Shown: positions 33,780-45,363 of the stretch, piece after piece
Layout: each line of letters opens with the position of its first letter
Numbering within the stretch: the first letter of the stretch is position 1
NCBI GenBank assembly: GCA_020698575.1
Contig: CM036245.1
Location: forward strand, 2,338,620 to 2,402,619
Origin: Bostrychus sinensis
Taxonomy: Eukaryota; Chordata; Actinopteri; Gobiiformes; Eleotridae
DNA length: 64,000 bases
Direction: 5' to 3'
The notes under the pieces: generated by a model
What the model was told of the DNA's origin: nothing
Databases searched by the model: none
The model's input: the letters and a program-made list of their open reading frames with translations, nothing else
Position numbers and translations under genes: made by a program

Positions 33780-35022
33780 ACTGTGTGATATTTTTATTTC
33801 TCATTTGACCCAAAAAGGGGGAAAAGTTTTCAAAATTTAGGTTAGGCTGAAAAGGATTTACAAATGGGAAACTTTTTGACAATTGGGCAATTTTGACAAT
33901 TTTTTGAAGGCCCTTCATGGGGCCCAGAAAGGGGCCAGGGGTACCAAAGTCGGGGCACAGAGCCCCACAGGCACCACCTCGCCCCACACTCAAGGGCAGC
34001 TCATTTCAAGCGCCCTGGGACCTATGGGGGCCCCATGCACGCGCTGACATGTCTCTGTCAATATGTGTCCTTTTGGCACCAAATACTTTTGTTTCAAGCC
34101 CACGCCTCAAGGTCCCATTTGTTAAAAAGTGACCTTTATGTCATTTTCCCTTGGCATTGTGACAATGGGGAATATTATTGACACTCGCAATACTTTAGTC
34201 TTTATCCCACGTCCAGCGCTGAAAGGTCACTTTGTGACAAATGGGAGCTTAAGAAGCGAGCTAAAGACTAAAGTATTGCGAGCGTCAGTAATGTTCCCCT
34301 TTGTCAGAAAGACCAAGGCCATATGACAGAAAGGTCACTTTTTGACAAATGGGACCTTGAGGTGCGGGATAAAGACTAAAATATTGCGAATGTCAATAAT
34401 GTTCTTTTTTGTCACTATGCCAAGGGAAAATGACATAAAAGGGAAACCTGATCTCCCATGAATTTGCATTGACAAATGGGAACCTTGAGAGCCCCATGTT
34501 AAGGGTTTCCAGTTTTCAAATTGTGACAGTTAGGGAAACATCCCTACTATCAAAAATTGACAATTGGAAACCCATAACATGGGGCTCTCAGGGTTCCCAT
34601 TTGTCAGTGCAAATTCAACAGTCCCCACTCTCCCAAGAGCCTCCTCCACACTGCTACACCCTTCTCCACACTCCCAAGAGCCACCTGGGGCCCCCAGTCA
34701 ACCTCAGCGACACTTGGATAATACTTTGTCCTTAGCCCGCACTCTCCAACCTCCCAAGAGCTTCATTCACCTTGCAACACCCTCCATCGCCCTCCTCCTC
34801 TGACTAAAATATGGCGAGTGTCAATAATGTTTTCCATTGTCACTATGCCAAGGGAGTGTGACATAAAGGTCGGCGTAAGGCTAAAGTATTGTGAGTGTCA
34901 AAAAGTGGCCTAATTGTCAGAAAGACCGAGGAAAAATTATAAAAGGATCACTATTTATTAATTGGTAGGACATTTATTAAAATTCCCATTTGTCAAAAAT
35001 ATTCCCCTTTGTCAGCATAGCA
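33780..35022. repeat. TGACAAATGGG-rich degenerate repeat tract (left part)
   Basis: The words TTTGACAAATGGGA, TTTGTCA and AAAGTGACC recur many times in both orientations. Longer segments such as GACTAAAGTATTGCGAGYGTCA (about 34175-34290, 34370-34400, 34800-34900) recur as inverted or direct copies. It resembles a nest of decayed repeat copies and not a gene. The same vocabulary resumes to the right of the satellite at 38290-38640. Confidence 0.6.
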
Positions 35023-38000
35023 GGGAATAACAGGGTGTATGAGGACATAACAGGGTGTATGAGGACATAACAGGGTGTATGAGGACATAGCAGGGTGTAT
35101 GAGGACATAACAGGGTGTATGAGGACATAGCAGGGTGTATGAGGACATAGCAGGGTGTATGAGGACATAGCAGGGTGTATGAGGACATAACAGGGTGTAT
35201 GAGGACATAGCAGGGTGTATGAGGACATAGCAGGGTGTATGAGGACATAGCAGGGTGTATGAGGACATAGCAGGGTGTATGAGGACATAGCAGGGTGTAT
35301 GAGGACATAGCAGGGTGTATGAGGACATAACAGGGTGTATGAGGACATAGCAGGGTGTATGAGGACATAACAGGGTGTATGAGAACATAACAGGGTGTAT
35401 GAGGACATAACAAGGTGTATGAGGACATAACAGGGTGTATGAGGACATAACAGGGTGTATGAGGACATAACAGGGTGTATGAGGACATAGCAGGGTGTAT
35501 GAGGACATAGCAGGGTGTATGAGGACATAACAGGGTGTATGAGGACATAGCAGGGTGTATGAGGACATAACAGGGTGTATGAGGACATAGCAGGGTGTAT
35601 GAGGACATAGCAGGGTGTATGAGGACATAGCAGGGTGTATGAGGACATAACAGGGTGTATGAGGACATAGCAGGGTGTATGAGGACATAACAGGGTGTAT
35701 GAGAACATAACAGGGTGTATGAGGACATAGCAGGGTGTATGAGGACATAGCAGGGTGTATGAGGACATAGCAGGGTGTATGAGGACATAGCAGGGTGTAT
35801 GAGGACATAGCAGGGTGTATGAGGACATAACAGGGTGTATGAGGACATAGCAGGGTGTATGAGGACATAACAGGGTGTATGAGAACATAACAGGGTGTAT
35901 GAGGACATAACAAGGTGTATGAGGACATAACAGGGTGTATGAGGACATAACAGGGTGTATGAGGACATAACAGGGTGTATGAGGACATAGCAGGGTGTAT
36001 GAGGACATAGCAGGGTGTATGAGGACATAGCAGGGTGTATGAGGACATAGCAGGGTGTATGAGGACATAGCAGGGTGTATGAGGACATAGCAGGGTGTAT
36101 GAGGACATAGCAGGGTGTATGAGGACATAACAGGGTGTATGAGGACATAGCAGGGTGTATGAGGACATAGCAGGGTGTATGAGGACATAACAGGGTGTAT
36201 GAGGACATAGCAGGGTGTATGAGGACATAGCAGGGTGTATGAGGACATAGCAGGGTGTATGAGGACATAGCAGGGTGTATGAGGACATAGCAGGGTGTAT
36301 GAGGACATAACAGGGTGTATGAGGACATAGCAGGGTGTATGAGGACATAGCAGGGTGTATGAGGACATAACAGGGTGTATGAGAACATAACAGGGTGTAT
36401 GAGGACATAACAAGGTGTATGAGGACATAACAGGGTGTATGAGGACATAACAGGGTGTATGAGGACATAACAGGGTGTATGAGGACATAGCAGGGTGTAT
36501 GAGGACATAGCAGGGTGTATGAGGACATAGCAGGGTGTATGAGGACATAGCAGGGTGTATGAGGACATAACAGGGTGTATGAGGACATAACAGGGTGTAT
36601 GAGGACATAGCAGGGTGTATGAGGACATAGCAGGGTGTATGAGGACATAACAGGGTGTATGAGGACATAGCAGGGTGTATGAGGACATAGCAGGGTGTAT
36701 GAGGACATAGCAGGGTGTATGAGGACATAACAGGGTGTATGAGGACATAACAGGGTGTATGAGGACATAGCAGGGTGTATGAGGACATAGCAGGGTGTAT
36801 GAGGACATAGCAGGGTGTATGAGGACATAGCAGGGTGTATGAGGACATAACAGGGTGTATGAGGACATAACAGGGTGTATGAGGACATAGCAGGGTGTAT
36901 GAGGACATAACAGGGTGTATGAGGACATAACAGGGTGTATGAGGACATAACAGGGTGTATGAGGACATAGCAGGGTGTATGAGGACATAGCAGGGTGTAT
37001 GAGGACATAACAGGGTGTATGAGGACATAGCAGGGTGTATGAGGACATAGCAGGGTGTATGAGGACATAGCAGGGTGTATGAGGACATAACAGGGTGTAT
37101 GAGGACATAACAGGGTGTATGAGGACATAACAGGGTGTATGAGGACATAACAGGGTGTATGAGGACATAGCAGGGTGTATGAGGACATAACAGGGTGTAT
37201 GAGGACATAACAGAGTGTATGAGAACATAACAGGGTGTATGAGGACATAGCAGGGTGTATGAGGACATAACAGGGTGTATGAGGACATAACAGGGTGTAT
37301 GAGGACATAACAGGGTGTATGAGGACATAGCAGGGTGTATGAGGACATAGCAGAGTATATGAGGACATAACAGAGTGTATGAGGACATAACAGAGTGTAT
37401 GAGGACATAACAGAGTGTATGAGAACATAACAGGGTGTATGAGGACATAGCAGGGTGTATGAGGACATAACAGGGTGTATGAGGACATAACAGGGTGTAT
37501 GAGGACATAGCAGGGTGTATGAGGACATAACAGGGTGTATGAGGACATAACAGGGTGTATGAGGACATAGCAGGGTGTATGAGGACATAGCAGGGTGTAT
37601 GAGGACATAGCAGGGTGTATGAGGACATAACAGAGTGTATGAGAACATAACAGGGTGTATGAGGACATAGCAGGGTGTATGAGGACATAACAGGGTGTAT
37701 GAGGACATAACAGGGTGTATGAGGACATAGCAGGGTGTATGAGGACATAGCAGAGTATATGAGGACATAACAGAGTGTATGAGGACATAACAGAGTGTAT
37801 GAGGACATAACAGAGTGTATGAGAACATAACAGGGTGTATGAGGACATAGCAGGGTGTATGAGGACATAACAGAGTGTATGAGGACATAGCAGGGTGTAT
37901 GAGGACATAGCAGGGTGTATGAGGACATAACAGGGTGTATGAGAACATAACAGGGTGTATGAGGACATAGCAGGGTGTATGAGGACATAACAGAGTGTAT

Positions 38001-38256
38001 GAGGACATAACAGAGTGTATGAGGACATAACAGGGTGTATGAGGGCATAGCAGGGTGTATGAGGACATAACAGGGTGTATGAGGACATAACAGAGTGTAT
38101 GAGGACATAACAGGGTGTATGAGGGCATAGCAGGGTGTATGAGGACATAGCAGAGTATATGAGGACATAACAGGGTGTATGAGGGCATAGCAGGGTGTAT
38201 GAGGACAAAGCAGAGTGTATGAGGGTTTATGAGGGTGTATGAGGGTGTATCAGGCA
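35023..38256. repeat. 20-bp satellite, ATAACAGGGTGTATGAGGAC, about 160 units
   Basis: The units keep strict 20-bp register for more than 3.1 kb. The main variants are CATAA/CATAG, GAGAAC, CAAGGTG, CAGAGTG and GAGGGC. The unit is free of stops on the minus strand in all frames, so three open frames of over 1060 codons appear. Each is a 20-residue repeat (60 bp) rich in SYTLLCPHTPCYVLIH, an artefact of the satellite. Edges to the right (38040-38256) are the most diverged. Higher-order periods are described under findings. Confidence 0.96.
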
Positions 38257-38284
38257 CTGGGAGGTGGCCAACAATGGTGCCAAT

Positions 38285-38640
38285 GAGTCATCCCCTTTTG
38301 TCACAAAGTGACCTTTGACAAACCTGGTACCTGCTAAATGTGACATGAAGGTTCCAAACCCGAAAAGAGTCCCATTTGTCTCTCTGATTTGTCACAGAGT
38401 GACCCGTGACGAATAGGTTAATTTTGACAATTAAGGAACAAACTTTTGGTGATTCCCCATTTGTCAAAAAGTTTCCTATTTGACACGTGATGATTAGGAA
38501 CGCTAAACCCAATCGTCAAAAAGTTTCCCTTTTGACATTCCTTGACATTCCCAATCGTCACGAATGGTCCCCAATGTCATTTCTCTGATGCCACCTGGTG
38601 GCGACAACCGGTATTGGTGACAAACGGGAACCCTTGGCCA
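38285..38640. repeat. TGACAAATGGG-rich degenerate repeat tract (right part)
   Basis: Same repeat vocabulary as 33780-35022 (TTTGTCAAAAAGTTTCC, GTGACC, CATTTGTC). The satellite appears to have expanded inside this tract. Confidence 0.55.
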
Positions 38641-38839
38641 CTTTTTTGGAATTTCATAGCGCCAGAGCCGGGGGGCCGGCGGGGGCCGCTGCGAACCCGC
38701 CCGGCTCAGCCAGTCCCCCTTCTCCCTAGGGGGCAGAAGGGGGACTGGAAGCTGTGTTCCAACTACAGAGGGTCACACTCTTCTGCCTCCCCAGGAAAAT
38801 CTATTCCAGGGACTGGAGAGGAGGACCAGGTCTGCTCCC

Positions 38840-39400
38840 TCTGCCGGGTGCTCGAGGGTTCATGGGAGTTTACCCACAGTCCACATGTGTTTTGTGGATT
38901 TGGAGAAAGCGTTTGACCGTGTCCCTCGTAGTGTCCCGTGGGGGGCGTTCTGGGAGTATGGGGTCCAGGGCCCTCTGCTAAGGGCTGTCCAGTCTCTGTA
39001 CGACCAGAGCAGGAACTTGGTTTGCATTGCCGGGTGTAAGTCAGACCTGGTCCCAGTACAGGTTGGACTCAGGGCTGCCCTTTGTCACGGGTTCTGATTA
39101 TTATATTTATGGACAGAATTTCCACAGGATTTTATCTCTGCTTTTTGCAGATGATAATCTGAAGCCACGGTTCTCCACTGGAAAAGGGTAGCGCCCTTTG
39201 CAGGTCTGAGGAGAGTCCTGCCTCAGGAGGAGGTTAAGTATCTCAGGTGTTGTTCTCAGTGAGGGAAGGATGGAGCTGAGACTGACAGGAGATCGCTGCA
39301 GCGTCTGCAGGAATGTGCTCGTTGTATCGCTCTGTTGTGGTGAAGAAGGAGCTGAGCCCAAAGCCAAAGCTCTCGAGCTTGGGGCCGGCACAAAGAAACA
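38840..39400 (+). mobile_element. LINE reverse-transcriptase fragment
   Basis: Contains the reverse transcriptase block CFVDLEKAFDRVPRSV, which holds the catalytic Asp of motif A, followed by SLYDQSRNLVCIAG. Two frames are needed, and the sequence stops after VQVGLRAA with no YADD box. A second fragment of the same family lies on the minus strand at 42693-43075. Family assignment beyond LINE is not attempted. Confidence 0.75.
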
Positions 39401-39960
39401 CTGGCTTGTAAAAAACATTTTAAAGACATGAGCCATAAAGGAGGGAATAAAATAATGTGGAAAAATAACTTTGGTTCAGTAAAAAGTGTGTCACAATAAA
39501 ATGATCAAGATAAAACTGGGTCCAACAGTCTGGACCAGGTCAGAGCCAGTTTAGAATCACTGGTCTAATATTATTTTTAGTTTCCTGCAGTACTTCCCTT
39601 CCTCACAGGAAGTTGTGTGTTTTTTCCCTTGGTTCATGGCTCTCGTCCACACCTCCGAGTCGTAGCCTTTAAAACTCTCTGGTTGCTCTGTAGTTCAGTT
39701 GTGTCTGGAGACTGTTCTCTCCGTCTGTGACCTCTGTCTCTAGAACAACGCCTCAAACTGAATTTAAACCATACACAGGTCTCAGGTTTAGCTGTAAATT
39801 ATACACAACTCTTTTTGACTATTACTTAACTATATCTGGGACTACACCTGTGTATTCTGCCTTTTGGCTTTTTCATTTACTATTGAACGACTGTATATTT
39901 CTCTACTTTTCTATTTAAACTTATATGAAGTATGTAAGTCATTAAATTCATCCGTCTAGG
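39360..39960. repeat. Local duplication, arm 1 (intact empty site for the Polinton)
   Basis: This segment matches the sequence left of the Polinton (about 43830-44248) and then, without a gap, the sequence right of it (58854 onward). Shared words include ACAGGAAGTTGTGTG and CTCTCGTCCACACCTCCGAG. At 39768-39780 the sequence reads CCATACACAGGTCTCAGG, with one TACACA and no element. It is followed by OR upstream sequence and the OR at 41638. Confidence 0.85.
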
Positions 39961-41630
39961 CCTAGTTGTTGAAGCTGGGCAGTCAGACTAATTTCTGTCA
40001 TTATTTTTATACAAGTATTTTTCTCTTGAACATGTAACTTCTCCCTTTTATCCTTGAGTTACTCTCTGTACCTTTCAGTTTGCTGATGCAGGGGTGGGAA
40101 ATTCAGAAATTACTGTGCTGTAATTGAGAGCACTTTTCATGTTTCTGTGCTTTACTTATGTACATTGTACAAGGGGTACTTTTTACTTTTTTACCCAACT
40201 ACATCTGTCAATAGGTTTGTGTTACAAGTTACTTTATTGTTATAATAAATCCAAATTACCTGAATATGAAGCATGTTGTGAAGCAATGCGCTTTAGAAAA
40301 CATAATAAAATTAAAATATTGAAGACAGGAGACACTGTTGACAGGTTCAGTTAGCTTCTGTTTGAGTCATTTTGAAGACTGAATTTATTATAGTTTTATT
40401 TTTATTTGTGCAAACTGATGTGAAAAGAATAAAATGAGCTGTTTTTTTTATCGAAGAGAGCAGGATGAACTTTTAACTCCTGGTTTCTTTTGGCTTTTGA
40501 TACACAACTTTATTATATATGATTATTAGATTATTATAAAAGTAAATCATTGACTATATCTATTTATAAAAAAAAATACTATGAATTCATAACATTGGAT
40601 TTCTATTTTGCTGAGATTAAACCAGTTCTTGTAGCTGTGCATAAAGGCATATTTTCTTGTTATGTACAGTGTGTAGTAGTGACATTTTAGTCTGTGGACC
40701 ATTTAAATATGTTTTTGAACCTGAGCAGGATGAACCTGTAACGTCTCGTTCTCTTTGGCTCGGAGTTACTTTCTGATGATAATACAGTTTGTTTTGTCCT
40801 GGTTTATTCTGGGTTTAGGCACAGTTTAGTCCTGGATTTGGTCCTGGTATAGTTCATGTTTTGTCCAGATTCAGTTATGCGTTTTTTTATGGGTTATAAT
40901 CCCTATTTTTTCCTTTGTTTAGACCTAGTTTAGCCAAACTCAGGCTCATGTAAAATGGTGCTGAGAGAACCAAACATTTTCTGAGCTGGTACTGCAGCAT
41001 ATCTGTTAATATCTATATATATTTATATAAATATTGCATTTTCACTTTGCCAGTACTGAAGTAAACTTGTTCAGATCCATGCCACACTGGTTCATATTTA
41101 TATAAAACCTGTTGTAATTTTAAGAGTGCTATTAGTGAGAACATAAAGAATTATGAGATATTAATTTGAACTTGTTTAGATCATTGGCTCAGTCCTTGAA
41201 GCTGAGCAGAAAGACATTGTGTCCTTATTTATTTCTAGTATAAAATAAACATATGCAGGAGTTTTTATCTTATTTCTTATTAAACTTATTTATGATGTGT
41301 CTTTTAGAACAGAGCAGGATTAACTTGTAACATATGCTTTTTGGCTTTGATTTAGACATTTGCTGGACATTTTTTATTTGATTGTGCTACAGGTAACTTC
41401 AAGTGTTTGGGTTAGGGCAGTGCTCTTCAGAAAATATATTACAAAAATATTGAAGACGGGAGACAATTTTGCTCCTTTCTCTGTACTTTTCCTTCAATGA
41501 AGAAGTCAAGGACTTTCACAGAGTCTATTTAAACTCATGTAAACTTTGAATTCGTTACATTCAAACATTCCTGAAAATCACCTAAACTGGTCTAGACCTG
41601 TCCTGGAACTCATACAAAGCTAATTTCATA
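39960..41630. other. OR upstream spacer, no gene seen
   Basis: A/T-rich. It contains several imperfect copies of a segment with GAGCAGGATGAACTTTTAAC or GAGCAGGATTAACTTGTAAC (about 40458, 40727, 41323). The same segment recurs at about 58963, so this upstream region is itself a product of small tandem duplications. Confidence 0.55.
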
Positions 41631-41637
41631 TATATTA

Positions 41638-42609
41638 GTGATGGGAGTGGAGATATCGTACAGGAGGCCCATGCAGAACTCCACTCTGGTCTCGTCTTTC
41701 GTCCTGTCTGCGTACTTTAACCTGGGCTCCCTCCGGTTCCTGTTTTTCTCCGTTCTGCTGCTGCTGTACGCCTTAATGCTTTTCTCAAACGTTCTCCTCA
41801 TCGGTGTGATCTGTCTGAACAGAAGTCTCCATGAACCCATGTACGTCTTTCTCTGTGGTTTATTCCTGAACGAACTCTACGGCAGCACCGCGTTGTTCCC
41901 GTTCCTTCTGCTGCAGATTCTCCGAGACGTCCACGTCGTTTCAGCTCCGTTCTGCTTTTTACAGATTTACACCGTACACTCGTACATAACAGTGGAGATT
42001 ATATCATTAGCCGTCATGTCGTACGATAGATATTTAGCCATTTGCCACCCACTTCACTATAAAACACGCATGACCATGAACAAAGTGGCAGGTCTTCTGG
42101 TTTTCTCGTGGGTTTTAGGTTTGTTAGGTGTCGGGATCTTAATCAGCCTGAGCTCGTCTTTGAGGCTTTGTGGTAACGTTATTGACAAAGTGTACTGCAA
42201 TAACTACTCCATAGTAAAACTAGCCTGTTCCGACACCACTGTTAATAACATTTATGGCATCTTGTCAACTTTTGTTGGGGTTGGTTACCCGTTTGCTACC
42301 ATCTTGTACACTTATATCCGTATTCTCATGGTGTGTTTTGCCGGATCGAAACACACGCGTCAGAAAGCGGTGAACACCTGCTCGCCACATCTCGCCTCGG
42401 TGCTGAATTTTGCAGTTGCAGCATTTTTTGAAGTCCTTCAGGCACGCTTCAACATGAGCTGCGTACCCAACATGTTACGGGTTTTTCTGTCTCTGTACTT
42501 CCTCCTGTGTCAGCCCCTGTTCAATCCCTTAATTTATGGATTAGTTTTGACCAAAATACGACTTCTGTGCAAAAGTTTTATATTAAGATTAATAAGAAAT
42601 GGCTTATGA
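41638..42609 (+). CDS. Olfactory receptor, intact single-exon GPCR
   Basis: 323 codons from the first ATG. The Met at 41671 (MQNSTLVSSF) is the likelier start, with an N-glycosylation site NST right after it. OR motifs: LHEPMYVFLC, the SYDRYLAICHPL box after TM3, the KAVNTCSPHL loop before TM6, and PLFNPLIYGL in TM7. Extracellular Cys are present (RLCGN, VYCNN, KLACSD). The frame is unbroken. It acts in olfactory neuron membranes through G protein; the ligand is unknown. A near-identical TM6-TM7 relic lies at 59208-59390 beyond the Polinton, showing that this gene was duplicated. Confidence 0.94.
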   Translation: MMGVEISYRRPMQNSTLVSSFVLSAYFNLGSLRFLFFSVLLLLYALMLFSNVLLIGVICLNRSLHEPMYVFLCGLFLNELYGSTALFPFLLLQILRDVHVVSAPFCFLQIYTVHSYITVEIISLAVMSYDRYLAICHPLHYKTRMTMNKVAGLLVFSWVLGLLGVGILISLSSSLRLCGNVIDKVYCNNYSIVKLACSDTTVNNIYGILSTFVGVGYPFATILYTYIRILMVCFAGSKHTRQKAVNTCSPHLASVLNFAVAAFFEVLQARFNMSCVPNMLRVFLSLYFLLCQPLFNPLIYGLVLTKIRLLCKSFILRLIRNGL

Positions 42610-42692
42610 AAAGTGTTTCCTCTTCCATTTTTGAAAATACATCTCTAGCCTTTTAGAGGCTGTTGTATTTTTGTTTTGTTTTTTGCATTAAT

Positions 42693-43075
42693 TTAAGGGC
42701 AATGGCAGTTTGTAAAATGAAAATGCCTGATTAATGAATACCAGACAACAGTTACAACTGATGTCCTGAGACCATGATGTTCTGTGTTACTTCCTCGTTG
42801 TGTGACCCATAGAGGCTGCGCCCAGAAATTCTGTCCATAAAGAAACTGAACAGAACCAGAGACAAAGGACAGCCCTGAGTCCAACCTACACTGGGAACAG
42901 CTCTGACTGCAGAGAACCTGGTCCTGCTCCGGTCGTACAGAGACCCGGACAGCCCTTAGCAGAGCGCCCCCCACAGGACACCACGAGGGACACGGTCGAA
43001 TGCCTTCTCCAGATCCACAAAACACATGCGGACTGTGGGCAAACTCCCATGAACCCTCGAGCCCTGATAAATAAA
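42693..43075 (-). mobile_element. LINE reverse-transcriptase fragment (minus strand)
   Basis: On the minus strand it encodes GFMGVCPQSACVLWIW, then the fragment FVDLEKAFDRVP-like region in a neighbouring frame and a MDRISG-like end. It is the same LINE family as 38840-39400, which has GFMGVYPQSTCVLWIW at the same place. Confidence 0.7.
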
Positions 43076-43190
43076 TGGTAAATGGTCACATTTATATAGC
43101 ACTTTTTTACCTCCATGGGGACTCAAAGCACTTTACATCAAGGAACCATTCACACATTCATACACCAGTGTGCACATGGCTCCTTGGCTC
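43072..43190. repeat. Short dispersed repeat, TAAATGGTAAATGG type
   Basis: The sequence TAAATGGTAAATGGTCACAT, a CACTTTTTTACC segment, CAAAGCACTTTACATCA and CATTCACACATTCAT are hallmarks of a very common short fish repeat. Confidence 0.6.
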
Positions 43191-43193
43191 CTG

Positions 43194-43531
43194 TGTTATC
43201 TTATTGTTATCCTATTGTCTGAGCTGAGATCTGTACAAGGACTAAGACAGATGTGTAACAGCTGTAAGGTCACAAACATGTTGTGTCTTAGTGCACACGA
43301 TAGTCAGGCCATGGTGACCTCTGCTAGATTAGCACAAAGGTGACTCTGGGACATGAGCTCCTGCCTTTGTGTATGCTTGGTATAAAACCTGCCTTCTGCT
43401 AAGGAGGAGGACACTCTGCGTCTTGCTGTGTGCTGTCTTTCTCTTTGTGCAAAAGTAAAATAAAGACGACTCGCTGATTGATCCAGACACTGTCTTCTTG
43501 TCAAATAGCTCAATCTAAAAATTCCATAACA
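43194..43531 (+). mobile_element. Possible solo LTR
   Basis: A 338-bp segment starts TGTTAT and ends ATAACA (TG...CA inverted termini). It contains a TATA box (GGTATAAAACC at about 43378) followed by a poly(A) signal AATAAA (about 43459), in the order expected of an LTR. No target duplication is obvious and no internal retroviral gene adjoins it, so the call is tentative. Confidence 0.45.
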
Positions 43532-43829
43532 CCTTTTTGGGCGGGTCCCGGCTACCGAGCCCCAACACCAGGCCTGGCTCCGGGGTGGTGCCCTGGAGAC
43601 ATAGATCCAGGCGACGTAGCAGATCTCGATGTTGTTCTCATCGGGGTCTTCTGAACTGGTCTTGGTCTGGCCGTCGCCTAGAACCTGTTTGCCTTGGGAG
43701 ACCCTGCCATGGACTTTAAGCCCTGACAACGTAACACCTGAGCACTCAAGGCCCTCCACCACGATAAGCTGTCAGTTCAAGGAGGGAATGAATATCGTTG
43801 TAGGTGCAACTCTCACCATTTACCTGGGC

Positions 43830-44248
43830 TTGGGACTAACACAAAGAGCACACTGGATTTTAAAATACATGAGCCATTAAGGTGGCAGTAAAGTAAACAT
43901 AAATTGGTATCTTTGGTGTGGGTCACGATTAAAAGATCAGGACAAACTTTGGTCCAACAGACAGACCAGTTCAGAACCTCTGCTCCAATCTGTATTATTA
44001 TATAAACCTGTACATATGCAACCATTTATTTATTGTTTAGAAATGTTTTAGTTTCCTGCAGTACCTCCCTTCCTCACAGGAAGTTGTGTGTTTTTTCCCT
44101 TGGTTCATGGCTCTCGTCCACACCTCCGAGTCGTAGCCTTTAAAACTCTCTGGTTGCTCTGTAGTTCAGTTGTGTCTGGAGACTGTTCTCTCCGTCTGTG
44201 GCCTCTGTCTCTAGAACAACGCCTCAAACTGAATTTAAACCATACACA
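43830..44248. repeat. Local duplication, arm 2 left half
   Basis: Parallel to 39360-39780, with many substitutions before about 44040 and near identity after it (for example TTTTTTCCCTTGGTTCATGG). It ends at TACACA (44243-44248), where the Polinton begins. The arm resumes at 58854. Confidence 0.8.
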
Positions 44249-44364
44249 AGTAGTAGGTATTAATGCACGTTAGGAGGGGGGGATAGCCCCCCTCCTCCTT
44301 GTGACCTCTCCGTGACCCCTTGACCCATGCCTCTCCCCTGACCCATACCCCTCCCTACCCCTAA
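44249..44364 (+). repeat. Polinton left terminal inverted repeat
   Basis: Begins AGTAGTAGGTATTAATGCAC and runs through G-rich and C-rich blocks to CCCTACCCCTAA. It matches the right end (118 bp) with a few substitutions and small indels in the G/C homopolymers. Confidence 0.93.
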
Positions 44365-44539
44365 TGGAGGAAAAAAGGGGGTAGGCATAAATGTAGGTGG
44401 GGTTTGACGGTCCTTCCATATGGGTGTGTTTTTATTTTTCAAGTTCTATATGGAGGGTTGTGTTCGTCTAGCCACAGCATTTTGAATACATCTGTATTTT
44501 TTTCGTCGATTTCTTCACCATTTTTTATCATCCTGAGTC

Positions 44540-45122
44540 ATGGAGAGCTGCCCCTCTAACACTCCTGCTGGCAATGACGATATAGGTAATACAGCTCACC
44601 ATGTTGTTGATGCTAATGCTCGCTGCTCGTAAGGGCAGAAGACGCGTAGAAACAGAGTTAGAGGAGACATATGAGACCACGTTCACTGGTGTAAATGGGT
44701 ATGTTTATACAGTTAAATACTGGGGTGGGAAGGTTTTTTTGGGTGGTGCCACGGGAGAGTCTGATCTATGGGGGCTAGGGGCAATACATGGCATGTCTAT
44801 ATGTGACTGGGAAATGTTTCGCTCCAGCATCTGTCCTGATCTGAACTAGCCTGGGTTTTCTAACACGGTGTATGTGGCTCAGTGGTCAAGCCCCGCGAGC
44901 CCAACACTGTACCGTGTTGAGGCAGATCGCTTTAATCGGACCGGCTCCAATTTTATTTTCATTACATTGTGTGAGGACATAGAGGGTCTGGTTAGATCCA
45001 GAGGCTGTGGAGACTGGCGGTTACATCCATACCCCCTCTCACTGGACGAGTGCCAAGAGTGGTTTAAAAATTTGTTTTTTATTCAGTGGGGAGACTGGCA
45101 TTCTATGCAGCATGTTGTTTAG
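44540..45122 (+). pseudogene. Polinton unknown protein 1 (frameshift and in-frame stop)
   Basis: First gene inside the left terminus. The ATG at 44540 gives MESCPSNTPAGNDDIG. The frame must shift near 44630 to enter RKGRRRVETELEETYE, then passes a TAG at 44847-44849 and continues in the same frame (NTVYVAQWSSPASP, CGDWRLHPYPLSL, FIQWGDWHSMQHVV) to 45122. The product is rich in Trp and Gly, with no membrane segment or signal peptide. I do not recognise it. Alternatively the stretch after GATATAG|GTAATA could be an intron start. It is absent from the second copy. Confidence 0.5.
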
Positions 45123-45363
45123 AGAGGTTGACAGCACCATCAAGAGAGACACAATCAATCAGGCTTACGTGTGTTAGGACATGGCTTGTATTTGATGATG
45201 TATCGTCTGATGCGGGGGATGGTCTCATGTGTAGGCCGAAAATCATCAGATGTACAAGATTCTAAGAAATGAGCGGTAGGTATTGTTGTGTGTGGGATAC
45301 ACGGTTATCTTTTTCTTTAAAAAAAATTGCTTAACTTTTTTTCTTTTTTCCCTTTATCCAAAG

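Noticed and set aside
35023..38256. CRISPR-like array
   Set aside because: Units are contiguous 20-bp repeats with no unique spacers, and the genome is eukaryotic.
34977..38257. Three overlapping minus-strand open frames of over 1060 codons
   Set aside because: All are translations of one 20-bp satellite in its three frames. No non-repeat coding sequence, promoter or start context accompanies them.
43304..43762. Minus-strand frame of 152 codons
   Set aside because: It crosses the possible LTR and a repeat segment and resembles no protein family.
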